From: Hetaerina americana
Taxonomy: Eukaryota > Arthropoda > Insecta > Odonata > Calopterygidae
NCBI GenBank assembly: GCA_022747635.1
Contig: JAKTNV010000194.1
Span: 1-64,000 of the forward strand
Length of the DNA: 64,000 nucleotides
Reading direction: 5' to 3'
Shown piece by piece: positions 19,131-30,864 of the stretch (the stretch's first letter is position 1; each line of letters opens with the position of its first letter). The notes under the pieces are model-generated. The model searched no databases. It was not told the origin of the DNA and saw only the letters and a list, made by a program, of their open reading frames with translations. Both the position numbers and the translations under genes were made by a program.

Positions 19131-21779
19131 GAATTACTTTTACTTCCGCTTCTGCCGATTTTTTGAAGAATTTTCCATATATTCTAGGCAGAAGGACGGC
19201 CAGGGTTTCCAGCTTTCCGTCCTCGTGCATATCGGAAACGCGGGCGTAACGACCGCGTGCCATGATGTCACGAAGAGCAGAATTCTGCACCACCTGAATT
19301 TGAGCGAGACTCGTTCGCGACACTCCTGACCGTACCGGAGCATCGTACGTGATGACAGGCAGCACGCACGCTTGGTACAGTCTACGCTTCGTGTCCATGC
19401 TCAGGACCGGCGGGCGGATAATCGGCCGGAGCCGATTAAGCGCCGCGAATGCCTTTCTACGTACACGAAGCGCTTGGGCGTTCCAAAGGAGTTTCCGGTC
19501 CATCAGCACTCCGAGGTAGGTAACTTCGGATTCCCACGGTAGGGCGACTCCATTCACTGTTAGGTTCACTCCTGGCGGCCGACCATTTCCCGGATGGAAG
19601 CTGATCGCCTTCGTCTTCTGGGTGTTAACAGCAAAGCGCCATCGGCGGTACCATTCTCGGAGATCCGCCACAGCGCTCTTCAGTCTTCGCACCGCGGTCA
19701 CCTTCTGCCAGGAGCAGCACAGGAGGGCCGTATCGTCGGCATAGAGAGACAGGATCTCGAGGTTCCCACGTGGAGTTGGAATGTCGTGGGAGTAGATATT
19801 GTAAAGCAGTGGTCCGAGGACTGATCCCTGGGGCACGCCGGCGGAGATCCGACGCACCCCTGAATTCGCCCCGAGCCATTGCACGGTGAATGTCCTGTCT
19901 CTCAAATAGGAGTGAACCATCCGAACAATCCAAGGTGGGAAATGGAGTCGTCTCATCTTCAACAAGAGAGCCGGATGCCAGACGCGATCGAACGCCTTAC
20001 TGACGTCGAGGAAGGCCCCAGCAACCGCCCTATTCCTGTTGAAGCTGTCCGTGATGAAATCCGCCGCTCGCACCAGCCGATGGACTGTGGAAGGCTGCGC
20101 ACGGAAACCAAACTGCTCCTCCGGGAGGATGTCATTCTCCCGGACGAAATCAGTCAGCGGCCGTTGCAGCAGTCGCTCGAATATCTTACCGAAGCCGTCG
20201 AGCAAGGAGATAGGCCGGAATTCTCCGGGACCCACCTCAAATTTCTGCGACTTCGGCAGGCAGACGATTCTCGCTCTTCTCCAAGTGGTCGGGAAGTAGA
20301 AAATCCTGAACAGCCATTTAGGAGCTTTGTCAGGGACCTCACCGCCGCCTTTGGAAGCTCCCGAATGACCACATTGGGAATTTTGTCGCTTCCGGGGGCC
20401 TTCCTCGTGCGGAGGCGACGTATTGCCTCTTTGACGTCCTTCTCGTCGAATCTCGGAATTTCCGAGGCGTCTTTCAGATCGGCGTCTCCGGCTCTTTCAA
20501 ACGCCTCCATTTTTTCTCTCAAGTCTTCAATCTCGGCAGAAGCGGAATTCCCAGGATTGGGTGAAAAGCTGCAGACCAAGTGATCAGCGAGCAGTTCCGC
20601 TTTCTCCATGGGAGATCGTGCCTCCCTGTCTCCGTCGGTAATAATCGGGCCAAGTCTTTGAGGGGCCCGCAGCCTCCGGCATATCTTCCACACCGACGGC
20701 AGGTCCTCGTTGCCGTCTTCCGATAGCAGCTCCTCCCCCAGGTGCGCCTCCCAGTGGCCCGATCGGACCTCCCGGAGGGCATCCTGTACCGCAACGTTGA
20801 GCTCTGAGAGCTGCCTTCTCACATCCGCTCTACGATATTTCTGCCATTGGCGCCGCACGTTGTTTCGCCGCGAAATGAGGCCTCTAACCGCCGCTGGAAG
20901 TGGAACCCGAAGATACGAGTTCCGTTGTTCCTTAAGCGGTATCGAGGCCTTCATTGCGCCGTCTATTGCAGAGGTGAGGTGGCTGACCATTTGATCGGCC
21001 ATCTCCGGTGAAGTCGGCTCCAGTGGCTCTCTTGGCAGCTCCTCAGCGATGACGTTGTGGAAACTGCTCCAGTCGGCCGACGACAGATCCAATTGCCGGG
21101 TGGAAGACAGAACTGGGATTCGGCTCCCCACTGCCAGGATGATCGGGTTGTGGTCCAACGACAGTTCCACGCATGTGTACAAACTCAGGGACGTCCTTAC
21201 ATGGTGAGCAATCGCAATGTCTAAAACGTCCCCTCGTTCGTGCGTGGGTATCGCCGGTCCTAAGATGGTTAGGCCTTTTGCATCTGCTAGCTGACGCAGG
21301 GATTCTCCTCTCGGGTTCGAGGACCGTTAATTCCAAGTAGGATGCTTGGCATTCAGGTCCCCCAAGATGACCGATGGTCCGCTGTCCCCCGCAAGGTACT
21401 GGATGAGATCCGGATCCCAAGGTTTCCCGGGTGGGAAATACAGAGATGAGACCCGGAGCCATCCTCCTCTTGTCCGTACGTCCACCGAAACAGCCTCCGC
21501 ATGCGGGTGAGAAATCTCTCTACATGCTCGGTGCTCGATGGACCTGTGGACGAGGATGGCCGCACCTCCTGATGTTTTAAGTCGTTGTCGCCTGGGATCC
21601 CTGTCCGCCCTATAGATGATCCAGCCAGGTAACCTCCAGGCGTCCGTTGGCCGAAGGTAAGTCTCATTGACAGCGGCGACCATGGCTCCCTTCTCCTGGA
21701 GGAACGCCCGTAATTTCTCGCGACGGCAAAGAATTCCGTTGGCGTTCCATTGCGCAAGCAGGACGGGTCGTTCAGCCAT
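19131..21779 (-). pseudogene. Jockey-2 ORF2: endonuclease and reverse transcriptase
   Basis: Minus-strand ORF2. The start at 21,779 gives LAQWNANGILCRREKLRAF, the APE-type endonuclease start, with VILGDLNAKHPTWN at about 21,340. The endonuclease then continues in other frames (the SLDHNPI region at about 21,150). The RT N-terminal part is at 20,154-21,182 (TRKAPGSDKIPNVVIREL near 20,380). The core is in 19,131-20,235: EFRPISLLDGFGKIFERLL, EEQFGFRAQPST, AGAFLDVSKAFDRVWH, SAGVPQGSVLGPLLYN and YADDTALL (about 19,730-19,745), then the thumb TYLGVLMDRKLLW. At least three frame breaks separate these pieces. All catalytic motifs are present, so the copy is fairly young. Confidence 0.88.
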
Positions 21780-23589
21780 GGTTGGTTGAATTTCCGATCC
21801 TGCTGCGCACCAGCTCTTCCAGGAGTGAGAGGAGGAGTTTGCCCTGCGTCGAGGTGACGAGTTTCTTCAAGGTGCATGCAATAACGGCAATGGTCTGCCA
21901 TAATTCCTGGTCCTCTCTGTCTGGTGTCAGCGAGGACTCTGCGGAAACTGGAGACTTATCAGTTGATGTCCCCTCTCTCCGTTTTTCCTGTTTCTGGCTT
22001 GGTTTTTCGCCTTCTTCACTTGCCGTTCGGAAGGTGTTCCCAAGCACCCTCTGGGTTGGCATCGTGATGGCTTTTCCTTCTTTCCCGGTGGTGATCGGGG
22101 ATTTCTTCTTCTGCTTCTTTTTCTTTTTCTTCCCTTCGGAAGAAAAAGGAAGGGTCGCTTCCTTCGGAGGGAGGCTGTTGGGGGGTTACGAGTTCCCCTT
22201 GTTGGCCTCTCCTACGGCTGGCGCTGGTGGTGGTTCTTGGACCGCCTCAGCATCCCTGGGTGGATCTGTGATATACACCTCCATGTTCCCCTCTTCTCCG
22301 GAGAGAGCCTGAACCTTGTCCTGAGAAGGGCACTTCAGGATTGTTCCGTAGGTTGTAGCGTGATCGACTTGTCGGAATGGTTTTTGTCCCGGTTCCGCTG
22401 CCGGTTTCTTGGGCGACGTCTTCCCTGGTGCTGGCTTGCGTGCGTTGGCGTGTTGTCGCCGCTCAGCCTCCTGAAAGGCGGGACACCGGCGAGAGATGGC
22501 CGTATGAGGTCCTCCGCAGTTCGCACAGATGGCATCATCTCCCCTTCCTCAGGAGCATTCCTTGACTGCGTGTGCTCCAGCACAGCGCATGCAGCGTTTC
22601 GCACACCAGCAAGCTATGCCGATGTGTCCAAACCGCATGCAGTTGCTGCACTGGAGTGGACCTCTGTCTCCATGGTAACGCTCCACAGTGACGTAGCGGT
22701 GGCAGAGCTGGCTGATGTCCCCGGGGGCGATGGCCGATGGAGTCTTTACCACGTTCGCTACGTGGCGATCTATGGGGACCGGTTTTCCGTCCTCCGTGAC
22801 CGTAAGGCGACGTACGCTACGAATTTCGTATCCGAGGGATCTGAGTCCCTCGGATACCTTTTCGACTGCTATCCATCGAGAGATACCCTTGATGAACAGC
22901 TTCATCCCTGGCACCCTTTCAATGGGCTGCGAGTGGTGTTGGATTTTCTTGCTCTGCAGCAAGGAGAGTGCCTTTTCATGCCCCTCTCTGTTGGAGGTGA
23001 TGATCCGGATTAAAGCTCTTCGAACTTCCAAGCTGAAAGCATCACCTATGTCGCCCGACAGCTGGTCAATCAGTTCCTGGACGTCGGTGACCCCATAGAC
23101 GACGTTAGGCGGTGGTCGCAGCGTCTTAGGTTCCGGTGCCGGTAGAGGTGTGGCTTCCGGGACGGCTGCGTCGTTCGTCAGAAGCGGTTTCCTTTTCTTC
23201 CTCTTGGAAGAAACCAAGGTAAATCCGTCGTCGCCTTCCCCCTCCTCTGTGCTCAGCGCACGCTCCGCCCTATCGTCTCCTTGAAGATTCGGCATCCGCG
23301 TAACCGCGGAATCTTCTGGCTTCTGGTTCCTTCCAGATGCCTTCTTTCGCTTGACGCCGCCTGCGGTGTCCTTCACCACCTGGCCCTGTAAAGGGCCGAG
23401 GTCTGCTGTTGCCTCCGTTGTCCCGCTTCGGGCCTTCGTCTCCTCCAAGCACTGCGACGGGCTGAGAGCCAAGGCTTCAACACCTGATGATGAATTTGCC
23501 GAAGGCTTAGATACCCCCGGCAAAACAGCTGGAGGTTCTTTGCCTTGCGGACGATTATTCCCACGCTGTGTAATTCCCTTCGTGAACAT
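21772..23589 (-). pseudogene. Jockey-2 ORF1: Gag-like protein with PRE_C2HC region and zinc knuckles
   Basis: Minus-strand ORF1 of the same element. It opens at 23,589 (an upstream ATG in another frame exists at 23,708). A long low-complexity N-terminus is followed by a PRE_C2HC-like region (MKLFIKGISRWIAVEKVSEG, SVRRLTV) and CCHC knuckles (CSNCMRFGHIGIAC, CMRCAGAHAVKEC). A TGA at about 22,547-22,549 interrupts the frame within the third knuckle region (CANCGGPHTAISRRC follows in frame), with one more stop near 22,187. It ends at 21,772, overlapping the ORF2 start in the motif ATGGCTGA, as in other Jockey elements. The plus-strand 258-codon ORF here is a shadow. Confidence 0.82.
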
Positions 23590-23913
23590 GAAGTCTCCGA
23601 AGGAGTTGGCACGACGGTCCTCACCTGGACCACCGGAAAAGCAGAGTTGCTAGAAGACATCCGAAGAAAGTAGTAGGCTCTCGTCTGATGTCTCCTTGAT
23701 TCTGGCAATCAAGTTGGGGCGCTCGGGGTTTATATATGAATTCCCGGGTACAAAGACCGGGCGCCGAACTCCGTATCATTAGCGGAAGGGGAGAGAGCAG
23801 GTTAACCTCGGTAGTGCGTGACTGTGTCCAGCCACTGTTCGCCAAATTTGCTATCGCGGATTCGGCGAAAAGGACACTAGCTCGCATGAGTCCTTCTAGA
23901 TGTCCGAGCATCA
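23590..23913. other. Probable Jockey-2 5' UTR and junction to Gypsy-1 LTR
   Basis: No gene seen. The left part should be the 5' UTR of the minus-strand Jockey element. The TATA-like run tttatatatg at 23,728 could belong to either element. The junction between the two elements could not be placed. Confidence 0.35.
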
Positions 23914-24178
23914 TGTCCCCGAGACATTGTGTATTGAGACTGCCATCTACTTGGCTTTTCCGAAACATCAGAACTAGCATCATGTCCCCGCGACATCACC
24001 CCGGCTTTGAAATCAAACTGTGAGCCCCTTAGAAGTCAACCTTGCTTTCTCCGCTGTTGTCTCTACGCTTCCTCTTTCCTTCCGGGCCGGACTCCTTGTG
24101 TAGTAAGTCCAATAAATGTATAGCAAGGAAAGCCCCTCTTTGATTCCACGAACCCAACCCTACTATATCCACGCGACA
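23914..24178 (+). mobile_element. Gypsy-1 5' LTR (right end firm, left end uncertain)
   Basis: The right end is defined by CGCGACA (to 24,178) followed at once by the primer binding site. A polyadenylation signal AATAAA is at about 24,110. The left end may be TGTCCCCGCGACAT at 23,983, similar in design to the palindromic start of the Gypsy-2 LTR, or the near-identical 20-mer 69 bases earlier (23,908-23,927). The first option gives an LTR of only about 196 bp with no visible TATA box, so truncation is possible. Confidence 0.55.
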
Positions 24179-24402
24179 TATTGGTGTCAGGTGTGGGGTG
24201 GCGGAGTCATGGAGCGGCTTATTTAAATGCAACTTGCCTTCCGTCCATCATGCTTCATTCGTTTGATTGAATTTCGATTTAAGAAGTAGTTACGCGTAAT
24301 GCCAAAAGGAAACTAACCCCATTTTTTTTTTAACGAGAATCGGTTATATTGCTAACATATGGCGAATGAATTTTGTCCTAGCCGTATTGTCTTTAAATCA
24401 TA
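24179..24402 (+). other. Gypsy-1 primer binding site and leader
   Basis: TATTGGTGTCAGGTGTGGGG follows the LTR; TGGTGTCAG begins at 24,182 and would pair with a tRNA ending CTGACACCA (leucine type, inferred). It is almost the same as the Gypsy-2 site at 15,149. About 220 bases of leader precede the gag ATG at 24,403. An A-poor, T-rich run (ttttttttt) is at 24,323. Confidence 0.65.
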
Positions 24403-25017
24403 ATGGATTTCGGTGGCAAGGGCACGTATGGGCGCTTTGGCGAATCTCTGCCTTGGGAGCGTGATTTATCACCAAACAATACGAACGTAATTGATTTCAC
24501 TTCCGCTGTTAATATGATAGAAAGCGCCCCTGTTTCCCCTCCAACTATGCAACAAACATTTTCAGGACATCACATTCATTTAATTCCGAGTTTTAACGGT
24601 GATGGGGACGTAAGCATCGAGGATTTTTTGAACAATCTTAAGTTAGTGAGTCATCTTAGCGGGTTGAGTGAGAAGCAAGCCTTGAGCGTAGCACGGCTGC
24701 GTCTGAGCGGTACCGCTGCCGAATTCATTAAGTCAAATCCTCACGTTATTGAGTCTTATGAACTTTTTTCTAAACTAGTGAAAAAGCGCTTCATTCCCAA
24801 AATTTCACTGGTCTCTGTTGAAAGAATGTTCACAAGCTGTTTGCAACGCCCCTTGGAAAGCGTGAACGAGTATTCTTCCCGTCTCAGGGAATTGGGACGA
24901 AAACTAAGAGATGCTTTTCTAGACCCAGACTCACAAGCGACAGGAATTATGCTCGAGAACCGCCTCCTCTCACAGTTCTTGGTCGGACTTAGGGAAAAAT
25001 TGGGCGATTCGTGCTAG
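24403..25017 (+). pseudogene. gag: Gypsy-1 Gag, N-terminal part (capsid-like), block B element
   Basis: ATG at 24,403, preceded by the leader. The 204-aa frame has a retrotransposon Gag capsid-type region from about residue 57 (GHHIHLIPSFNGDGDVSIEDF, then a helical stretch with LRLSGTAAEFIK and YSSRLRELGRKL). This is the matrix/capsid part that packages the RNA. It ends at 25,017 with a stop created by a one-base frame difference; the C-terminal half continues in the frame from about 25,005. Block A begins at exactly this area, so its N-terminal half lies outside the window. Confidence 0.85.
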
Positions 25018-25589
25018 TGCGCAATCCAAGAACCATGCAAGAGGCTGAGGAATTTGCTAACCTAGAGGAATTCAATGCTCGTAATCACTCAGGCGTTAGG
25101 GAAGTAAACTTCTTGCAGAACCATGACTTTGGTATGCCCGTGCGCAGTCTTAACGTGAAGACGACGACAACCTTTCCGTACAGTGACCCGACGATATATT
25201 TCACAACGAGCCATGTTCAACCCCGCCTCGAGCCAATCTTAAACCCCACTGTGAGCCCTAGTCTTTCGGATCAAGTGCACGCAATCCAGACAAATGTACA
25301 CACGAAGCCTCCACAGTCTACACTGCCGGTGGGTGGAGGGAACGTAAGTAATGCGCCTCGGAATTGTAATTACTGTAAAAAGGTGGGACACATCGCGCGC
25401 TATTGCCGTACAAAACCCCGCGCATGTTATAACTGTGGGGAAGGGAGCCATGTCAGTAAAGATTGCCCTCTGATGATTTGCGGCGTGTGCAAGAGAGCGG
25501 GCCATCGCCCGATAGATTGTCCCACCCCCACCCAAAAGCGAGATCAGGGAAACGCGGCCACCCCGGCCGGCAGGTCGGGGACGAATTAG
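25011..25589 (+). CDS. gag: Gypsy-1 Gag, C-terminal part with zinc knuckles (copy B)
   Basis: Same as 1-585 with five or so substitutions, for example Asn/Thr-to-Ala/Leu changes in the linker and Lys for Arg near the end. The three knuckles are unchanged. The first in-frame ATG is internal (residue 9), so this is not an independent gene but the continuation of the 24,403 frame after a one-base break. Confidence 0.88.
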   Translation: MLVRNPRTMQEAEEFANLEEFNARNHSGVREVNFLQNHDFGMPVRSLNVKTTTTFPYSDPTIYFTTSHVQPRLEPILNPTVSPSLSDQVHAIQTNVHTKPPQSTLPVGGGNVSNAPRNCNYCKKVGHIARYCRTKPRACYNCGEGSHVSKDCPLMICGVCKRAGHRPIDCPTPTQKRDQGNAATPAGRSGTN

Positions 25590-27646
25590 TGCTCGTCGTA
25601 GCACCAGAAGTCGGCTTGACGGTCTCGGTTACAGTACTAGGTAGAGTGTATTCCTTTTTAGTGGATACCGGTGCCGCTGTGAGTATTATGCAGAGTACAA
25701 GTTTCCCTTTTGGAAACCTAAAAATTGACGACTATTCCTCCCCTGTGAGAAGTGCCTCCGACCATGCGCTCGCCACATTAGGGCAATGCAACATACCTTT
25801 CATTATCGATGGAGAAGTTTACCCTCACGATACATTGATTGCAAATCTAGGGAAAGTACCGTATGACGGTATCCTCGGACTAGACTTCATGGTAAAATAC
25901 GGAAGTAGCATTTCGAGCGGAGAAGGTAAAATGAAAATAACAGAAGGGCACGAAACCATGTTAAAATCAGGTTACTCAAAACAGAAAATTTCCGCTGTAT
26001 TTTTAGAGGACATAATTTCATGTGATGATATCCAAGCAGTGCCTAAAACACCGAGTAATGAATCTTTCAAAGAGGATAACGCCAGCAGAAGCTCAAAGGA
26101 TAAAGTGAATGATGGACTCGTGGCTGTTGATGATTCGCTTAATATTAATTGGGAAGAGTTGAGTGATGATATATTAGTGCCGTCAGGAATCGAAGTCACA
26201 AGCACCGGTTTGCTTGGGGACATTTTTGGGGATACTGAAGATGTCTTGGTTGAGGCCACTCACTCTAGCGGGACAGAAGGACGAGTAACCTGTACGCGAG
26301 AAATTTTTAATGGAGCAAATCTAACTGTTGGGCAGAAAGGCGAATGTAAAACGTCAGTTGTTGAAAGCGATCCATCCGTAGTCCATGCAGAAAGTAATTG
26401 CGGGACAGAAGGACGAGTAACCTGTACGCAAGAGAAAGCGTCACATGAAGCTACATTTGTTGATACAATTAAAATTCCTCCACGCTCGGTTATGTTGACG
26501 AGTACAAAGATTCAGGACTATTATGGCGAGGATATTATTCAGGGAAGGGAGGGAGATGTATTAATACTTCCAGTTCTAGCAACCGTCTCCCCCGATGGTG
26601 TAATACCTTTGTTGTTGTGTAACACACGGCCCGAACCAAAGATGTTAAGAAAAGGGTCCTTATACAGTTTCAACATTTTTTCAGAAAGTCATGAATTACT
26701 AGCTGTAAATTCGATTGAAACAGAAACCCCAGAAATGTGGCCCGAGCACCACTCCACCGCTGAGTTACTGTCACTATTCTCGTTTTCTGATACTCCAAAT
26801 GAAGCGGCTGACTCTTTAAAGCAACTTTTACTAGAGTATGCAGATATTTTTATCCACGGGGATATTAAATTGGGATGCACCAACCTGGTACAGCACACCA
26901 TAGATGTGGGAGATTCCAAACCCATTAAAAAGTCTCCATATCGCGTCCCTCATTCTCAAAGAGAAGCTCTTAAGGAGGCCATCGGGGATATGCTTGATCA
27001 GCGAGTCATATCTCCATCTACCAGTCCATGGTCTGCTCCTCTGATTCTAGTAAAGAAAAAGCATGTTCCAGGCGAACCTGCCAAGTATAGGCCTTGCTTT
27101 GACTATCGCGCTCTGAACGCCGTCACTAGAAAGGAAGTATTTCCACTGCCAAATATGGACGAAATATTCGATCAGTTAGGAGGGACAAAATATTTCAGTT
27201 GCCTAGATTTATCGCAAGGTTACTGGCAAGTTGAAGTAGACGAAAAAAACAGGGCACAAACCGCTTTTAGCACTCCAGACGGACACTACGAGTGCAACAG
27301 GATGGCATTCGGCCTTTCGAACGCGCCTTCCACATTCATGCGTCTTATGACAACCGTACTAGATGGAATGATCAATCGAGGAGTTTTGTTCCATCTCGAC
27401 GACATATTACGGCATGATGAGAGCATGGAAAAACACATACTAGGCTTGAGAGATATTTTTTCAAGACTGAGGAAAGCGAATTTGAAACTGAAACCACAAA
27501 AATGTGAATTCTTCCAAACACGAGTGAAATTCCTCGGTCACGTCGTTTCCGCTAATGGGTTGGAACCCGATGAAGAAAAAATACATGCAATAAGCAGTTT
27601 TCAGCACCACGTAACGTTAAGCAACTGTAATCGTTCCTTGGGTTAG
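25463..27646 (+). pseudogene. pol: Gypsy-1 Pol, first part: protease and RT (copy B)
   Basis: Copy of 459-2,642. The protease site DTGAAVSIM is kept. The RT box again reads HLDD (27,392-27,403). It differs from block A at a handful of residues (Gly/Cys after LGQ, Leu/Ser, Val/Ala, Glu/Asp). The frame ends at the same place with the same TAA in the downstream frame (27,628-27,630), which shows that the lesions were already present when the block was copied. Confidence 0.93.
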
Positions 27647-29682
27647 TGGGATATTACAGGAAATTTATTTTGCATTTTGCTCAATTTTGGAGTCCTCTTA
27701 CCTCGCTAACAAGGAAGGATACGGAGTTTATTTGGGAAAGAGAGCAACAAGAATCTTTTGAAAAATTAAGGGCTTGTCTCACGAGTCAACCTGTATTGCG
27801 ATTCCCTGACTTTTCGAAAGAATTCATTTTGACCACTGACGCTTCTTCCGTGGCGATTGGAGGAGTGCTGTCGCAGAATTTTGAAGATGGCGAGCATATG
27901 ATAGCATGCGCCAGCAAGCAGTTGACACAGCAGCAAAAAGCATACTCCGCCACTGAACTTGAGTGTTTGGCGGTCGTACATATGATTAGAAAGTTCAGAG
28001 TATATCTTTTAGGCCGTCCGTTCACTTTAATCACTGATCATAGCCCGCTCCGATGGCTACATGCCCTTTCCGAGCCGAAACCCAGACTTGCTAGGTGGAT
28101 AATGGAGCTCACCGAATACTCGTTTACAATAAAGTACAAAGCAGGAAAAGATATTCCGCACGTAGACGCTCTCTCCCGCGCAGTGAACCCAATAGTAAAT
28201 GCCCTCCATCAAGACACGGAATACGAGCCAGTTTGGGATAAAACCAAGATTGCGCAAGAACAGTCAATTTGTCCGGAACTTCGACCACTGCGTACGCTAG
28301 CGGAAGAACGAAACCCCAACTATCTCTTAGACGAGCATGGAGTACTCTATAAAATCCACGTTAAGACCCCCGATCCACTATACACCATCTGTGCACCCGT
28401 AGGCATGAGAGACTACATATTACAAAGATGCCATGACAGCCCCCTTGCAGGACATCTAGGAATAGACAAAACATTAAATATTTTGCAAAGACATTTTAAT
28501 TGGCCCGGGCTTTACGCCGACACTCGAAATTACCTTAGTAATTGCGTGAGCTGCAAGAAACGAAAGGGAAGAAAGGAAAGAATACCTATTCAACCTGTCA
28601 CCGAAGCGTCACATCCGTTCGAGAAAATTGCTTTGGATATAATTGGTCCATTAAAAGTATCCAATAGAGGCAATCGCTACATACTATCATGTCAAGATTA
28701 TCTTAGGAGATATCCGGAGGCCATACCTATCATCGATCAATCCGCAGAAACTGTAGCTCGAGCCTTCGTAGAGCAGATCATTTGCCGTCATGGGGTGCCA
28801 GCCACCCTTCTCACTGACAGAGGTGCCAATTTCACATCACAGCGTATGAGTCGAATTTGTGATCTATTGAAAGTAAAGACAATTTTTACCTCCCCTTACA
28901 ATCCCGCTTCCAATGGTAGGCTGGAGAGCGCGCACCAATCTTTTGCCGCCGTTATTTCTCACTATGTCAACCAAGACCACTCGGATTGGAACGATCAACT
29001 AAATTTTGCATTATTTGTGTACAGAAATAGCAAACATCGAATCACAGAGCAAACTCCTGCTTACCTTTTATATGGGAGGGAATTGGATATGCCTTGGGAT
29101 GATGTCTTACGACCCCTCCTACCGTGTTACACGGAGGTACCCCCGTACGATCACGTTTTGCAACGCCGGCTCCAAATCGCGCGCGCGCAAGCGGCAGAGA
29201 ATAACCAGCGTAACATACAAAATGAGCATTATAAATACAATAGGAACTTACGGTTGCCGCCTATTCTTAACGGGCAACTCGTGTTGCTGCGCAACTTGGT
29301 ACTTACGCCCGGGCAGTCAAAAAAGTTTCCTTCGAGGTGGGTTGGCCCCTACAAGGTAGTCAAAGTTAGAAGTAAGGTGACCTTTGACACTGAGAATATC
29401 CGGGACGGGAGGATTCTGACAGCGCACCACAGGAATTTGCTTCCACAACCACCAGAGCCCGAACCGCCACCTAATTACGCACAAGCAGGACGCGTGATTG
29501 ACGAGTTCGAGACTGAGCAAGGCGCCCAGACCAACCATAATCAAGTCCACATTCCGCAGCCAGATAAAATAAACAATGGTTCACCGACCGACCCTCCTCA
29601 AGGGCAAAATCTCCAAAATCATCCTCCATCGTCAGAAATATTTTATGACTTGCGGCCCCTGCCCGGGAGGATACGCTCTTAA
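27646..29682 (+). pseudogene. pol: Gypsy-1 Pol, second part: RNase H and integrase (copy B)
   Basis: Copy of 2,642-4,678 and open throughout. RNase H and integrase catalytic residues and the GPY/F module are unchanged. Substitutions seen are Leu/Ser after GGVL, Leu/His in the RWL.ALSEP region, Ser/Gly in APV.MRDY and Thr/Arg in QDYL.RYPEA. Confidence 0.93.
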
Positions 29683-29720
29683 TTCACCCTACTTCCCTCC
29701 CTTGTATCTGCCTATTAGGT

Positions 29721-30485
29721 ATGGCCCGAGTAATAGCAGTAAGACAATTGCTACGGAGAAAGAAGGTAGCAAGGAAGATCAAAGAATTGTTTGGCGAGAC
29801 ACCTCCAATCTACGACCGCCTTCCGGCGGCCGATGGCCACTCCTGGTGGGATGAAAGCCCACCACTTTCGCCTCCAGCCCAGGCGGATGGACCACCGCCC
29901 ACACCGGGTCGCTTCCCTTCTCCCGTGCGACAACACCTGGGTGGCGGTGATGAGTATTGGAGTGCCTTCCGGTATCTACAGCATGGGGAAGGGCAACGCA
30001 GCCAGCCAATGTATTCCGCAGGAGATGGAGAGGGTCTAGCTCCAGCGTCACCAACCCAGGGAAGAAACTACTCCTGGTGGGATGAAACCCCACCGTTTTC
30101 GCCTCCAGCCCAGGCGGATGGACCGCCACCCACGCCGGGTCGCAATCTCTCAACACCGGAGATCCCGCCCAACGAAGAGAGAGGAGGGGATTCCTCTCCT
30201 GCCTCCTCACCCTTCGACGGACAAAGCAGTCCACCAACCGCTGTCGTGGAAGCCGGTGAATACTTCACAAACTCCAACTTGCCCCCCCTCCCCATTGTGT
30301 TCAAAACTGCAGTTTCAAATTTAACATTGGAAGATTCAGCGCCTCGTCCCCCAGCCGGAATTGAAAAAAGGAGGGAATACCCCCCGTCGCGGAAAGAGCA
30401 TAAGCGTAGGCGACGTATTCTCAATAAAAGACGGAAAAGACAATTAATCCAACAAAATAAAGGAGATCGCGAGATCGCCATGTGA
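29721..30485 (+). CDS. Accessory Pro/Trp-repeat ORF with Arg-rich tail (copy B)
   Basis: A 254-aa version of the ORF at 4,717-5,712 with 1.3 instead of 2.3 repeat units (units start at 29,841 and 30,072). The basic N-terminus and the arginine-rich C-terminus are unchanged, and the frame stays open. Loss or gain of exactly one 231-bp unit suggests unequal exchange or slippage. The preserved frame is weak evidence of coding because both copies are recent. Confidence 0.6.
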   Translation: MARVIAVRQLLRRKKVARKIKELFGETPPIYDRLPAADGHSWWDESPPLSPPAQADGPPPTPGRFPSPVRQHLGGGDEYWSAFRYLQHGEGQRSQPMYSAGDGEGLAPASPTQGRNYSWWDETPPFSPPAQADGPPPTPGRNLSTPEIPPNEERGGDSSPASSPFDGQSSPPTAVVEAGEYFTNSNLPPLPIVFKTAVSNLTLEDSAPRPPAGIEKRREYPPSRKEHKRRRRILNKRRKRQLIQQNKGDREIAM

Positions 30486-30527
30486 GCTCTGCGACCGCAT
30501 TAACTATATATTCTAATCTAACCTTTA

Positions 30528-30550
30528 ATTTCCTCCTTATAGAAACCATG
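30528..30550 (+). promoter_or_regulatory. Candidate env 3' splice site (copy B)
   Basis: Same pyrimidine tract and AG (30,541-30,542) five bases before the env ATG at 30,548 as in block A. Confidence 0.5.
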
Positions 30551-30823
30551 GAACTCCTTACCGTACAGACTGTGTGTCTAGTGACAATAGGACTGTTGAG
30601 TGGAGCAAACACCTCTGGTCTGCTTTTCGTCCCGAAAGGACCATTGTACTTGATAGTGAGTGAATGGATAGTGAACATAGACCTTCACATACCTCAGCTA
30701 ACAGCTGCAGTGGACATAGTTAAACGACAGAACACCCAATTCCATGAGATTAATTTAAAATTAACAGCACAACCAAACGCGAGCATGTTTTTTCACTTTG
30801 CTAATATCTCTTTTCTAATATGA
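30548..30823 (+). pseudogene. env: Gypsy-1 env-like, N-terminal piece (copy B)
   Basis: Identical in layout to 5,775-6,050: a hydrophobic signal-peptide-like start, then a frame end at 30,823 with the rest of env in another frame from about 30,865. I saw no amino-acid difference from block A. Confidence 0.7.
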
Positions 30824-30864
30824 TTTGCTATATCTAACAAAGTGTACGGTTCAACTTAAACAAT

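Noticed and set aside
22237..23013. 258-codon plus-strand ORF
   Set aside because: Antisense to Jockey-2 ORF1, whose minus-strand frame has PRE_C2HC and zinc-knuckle motifs.
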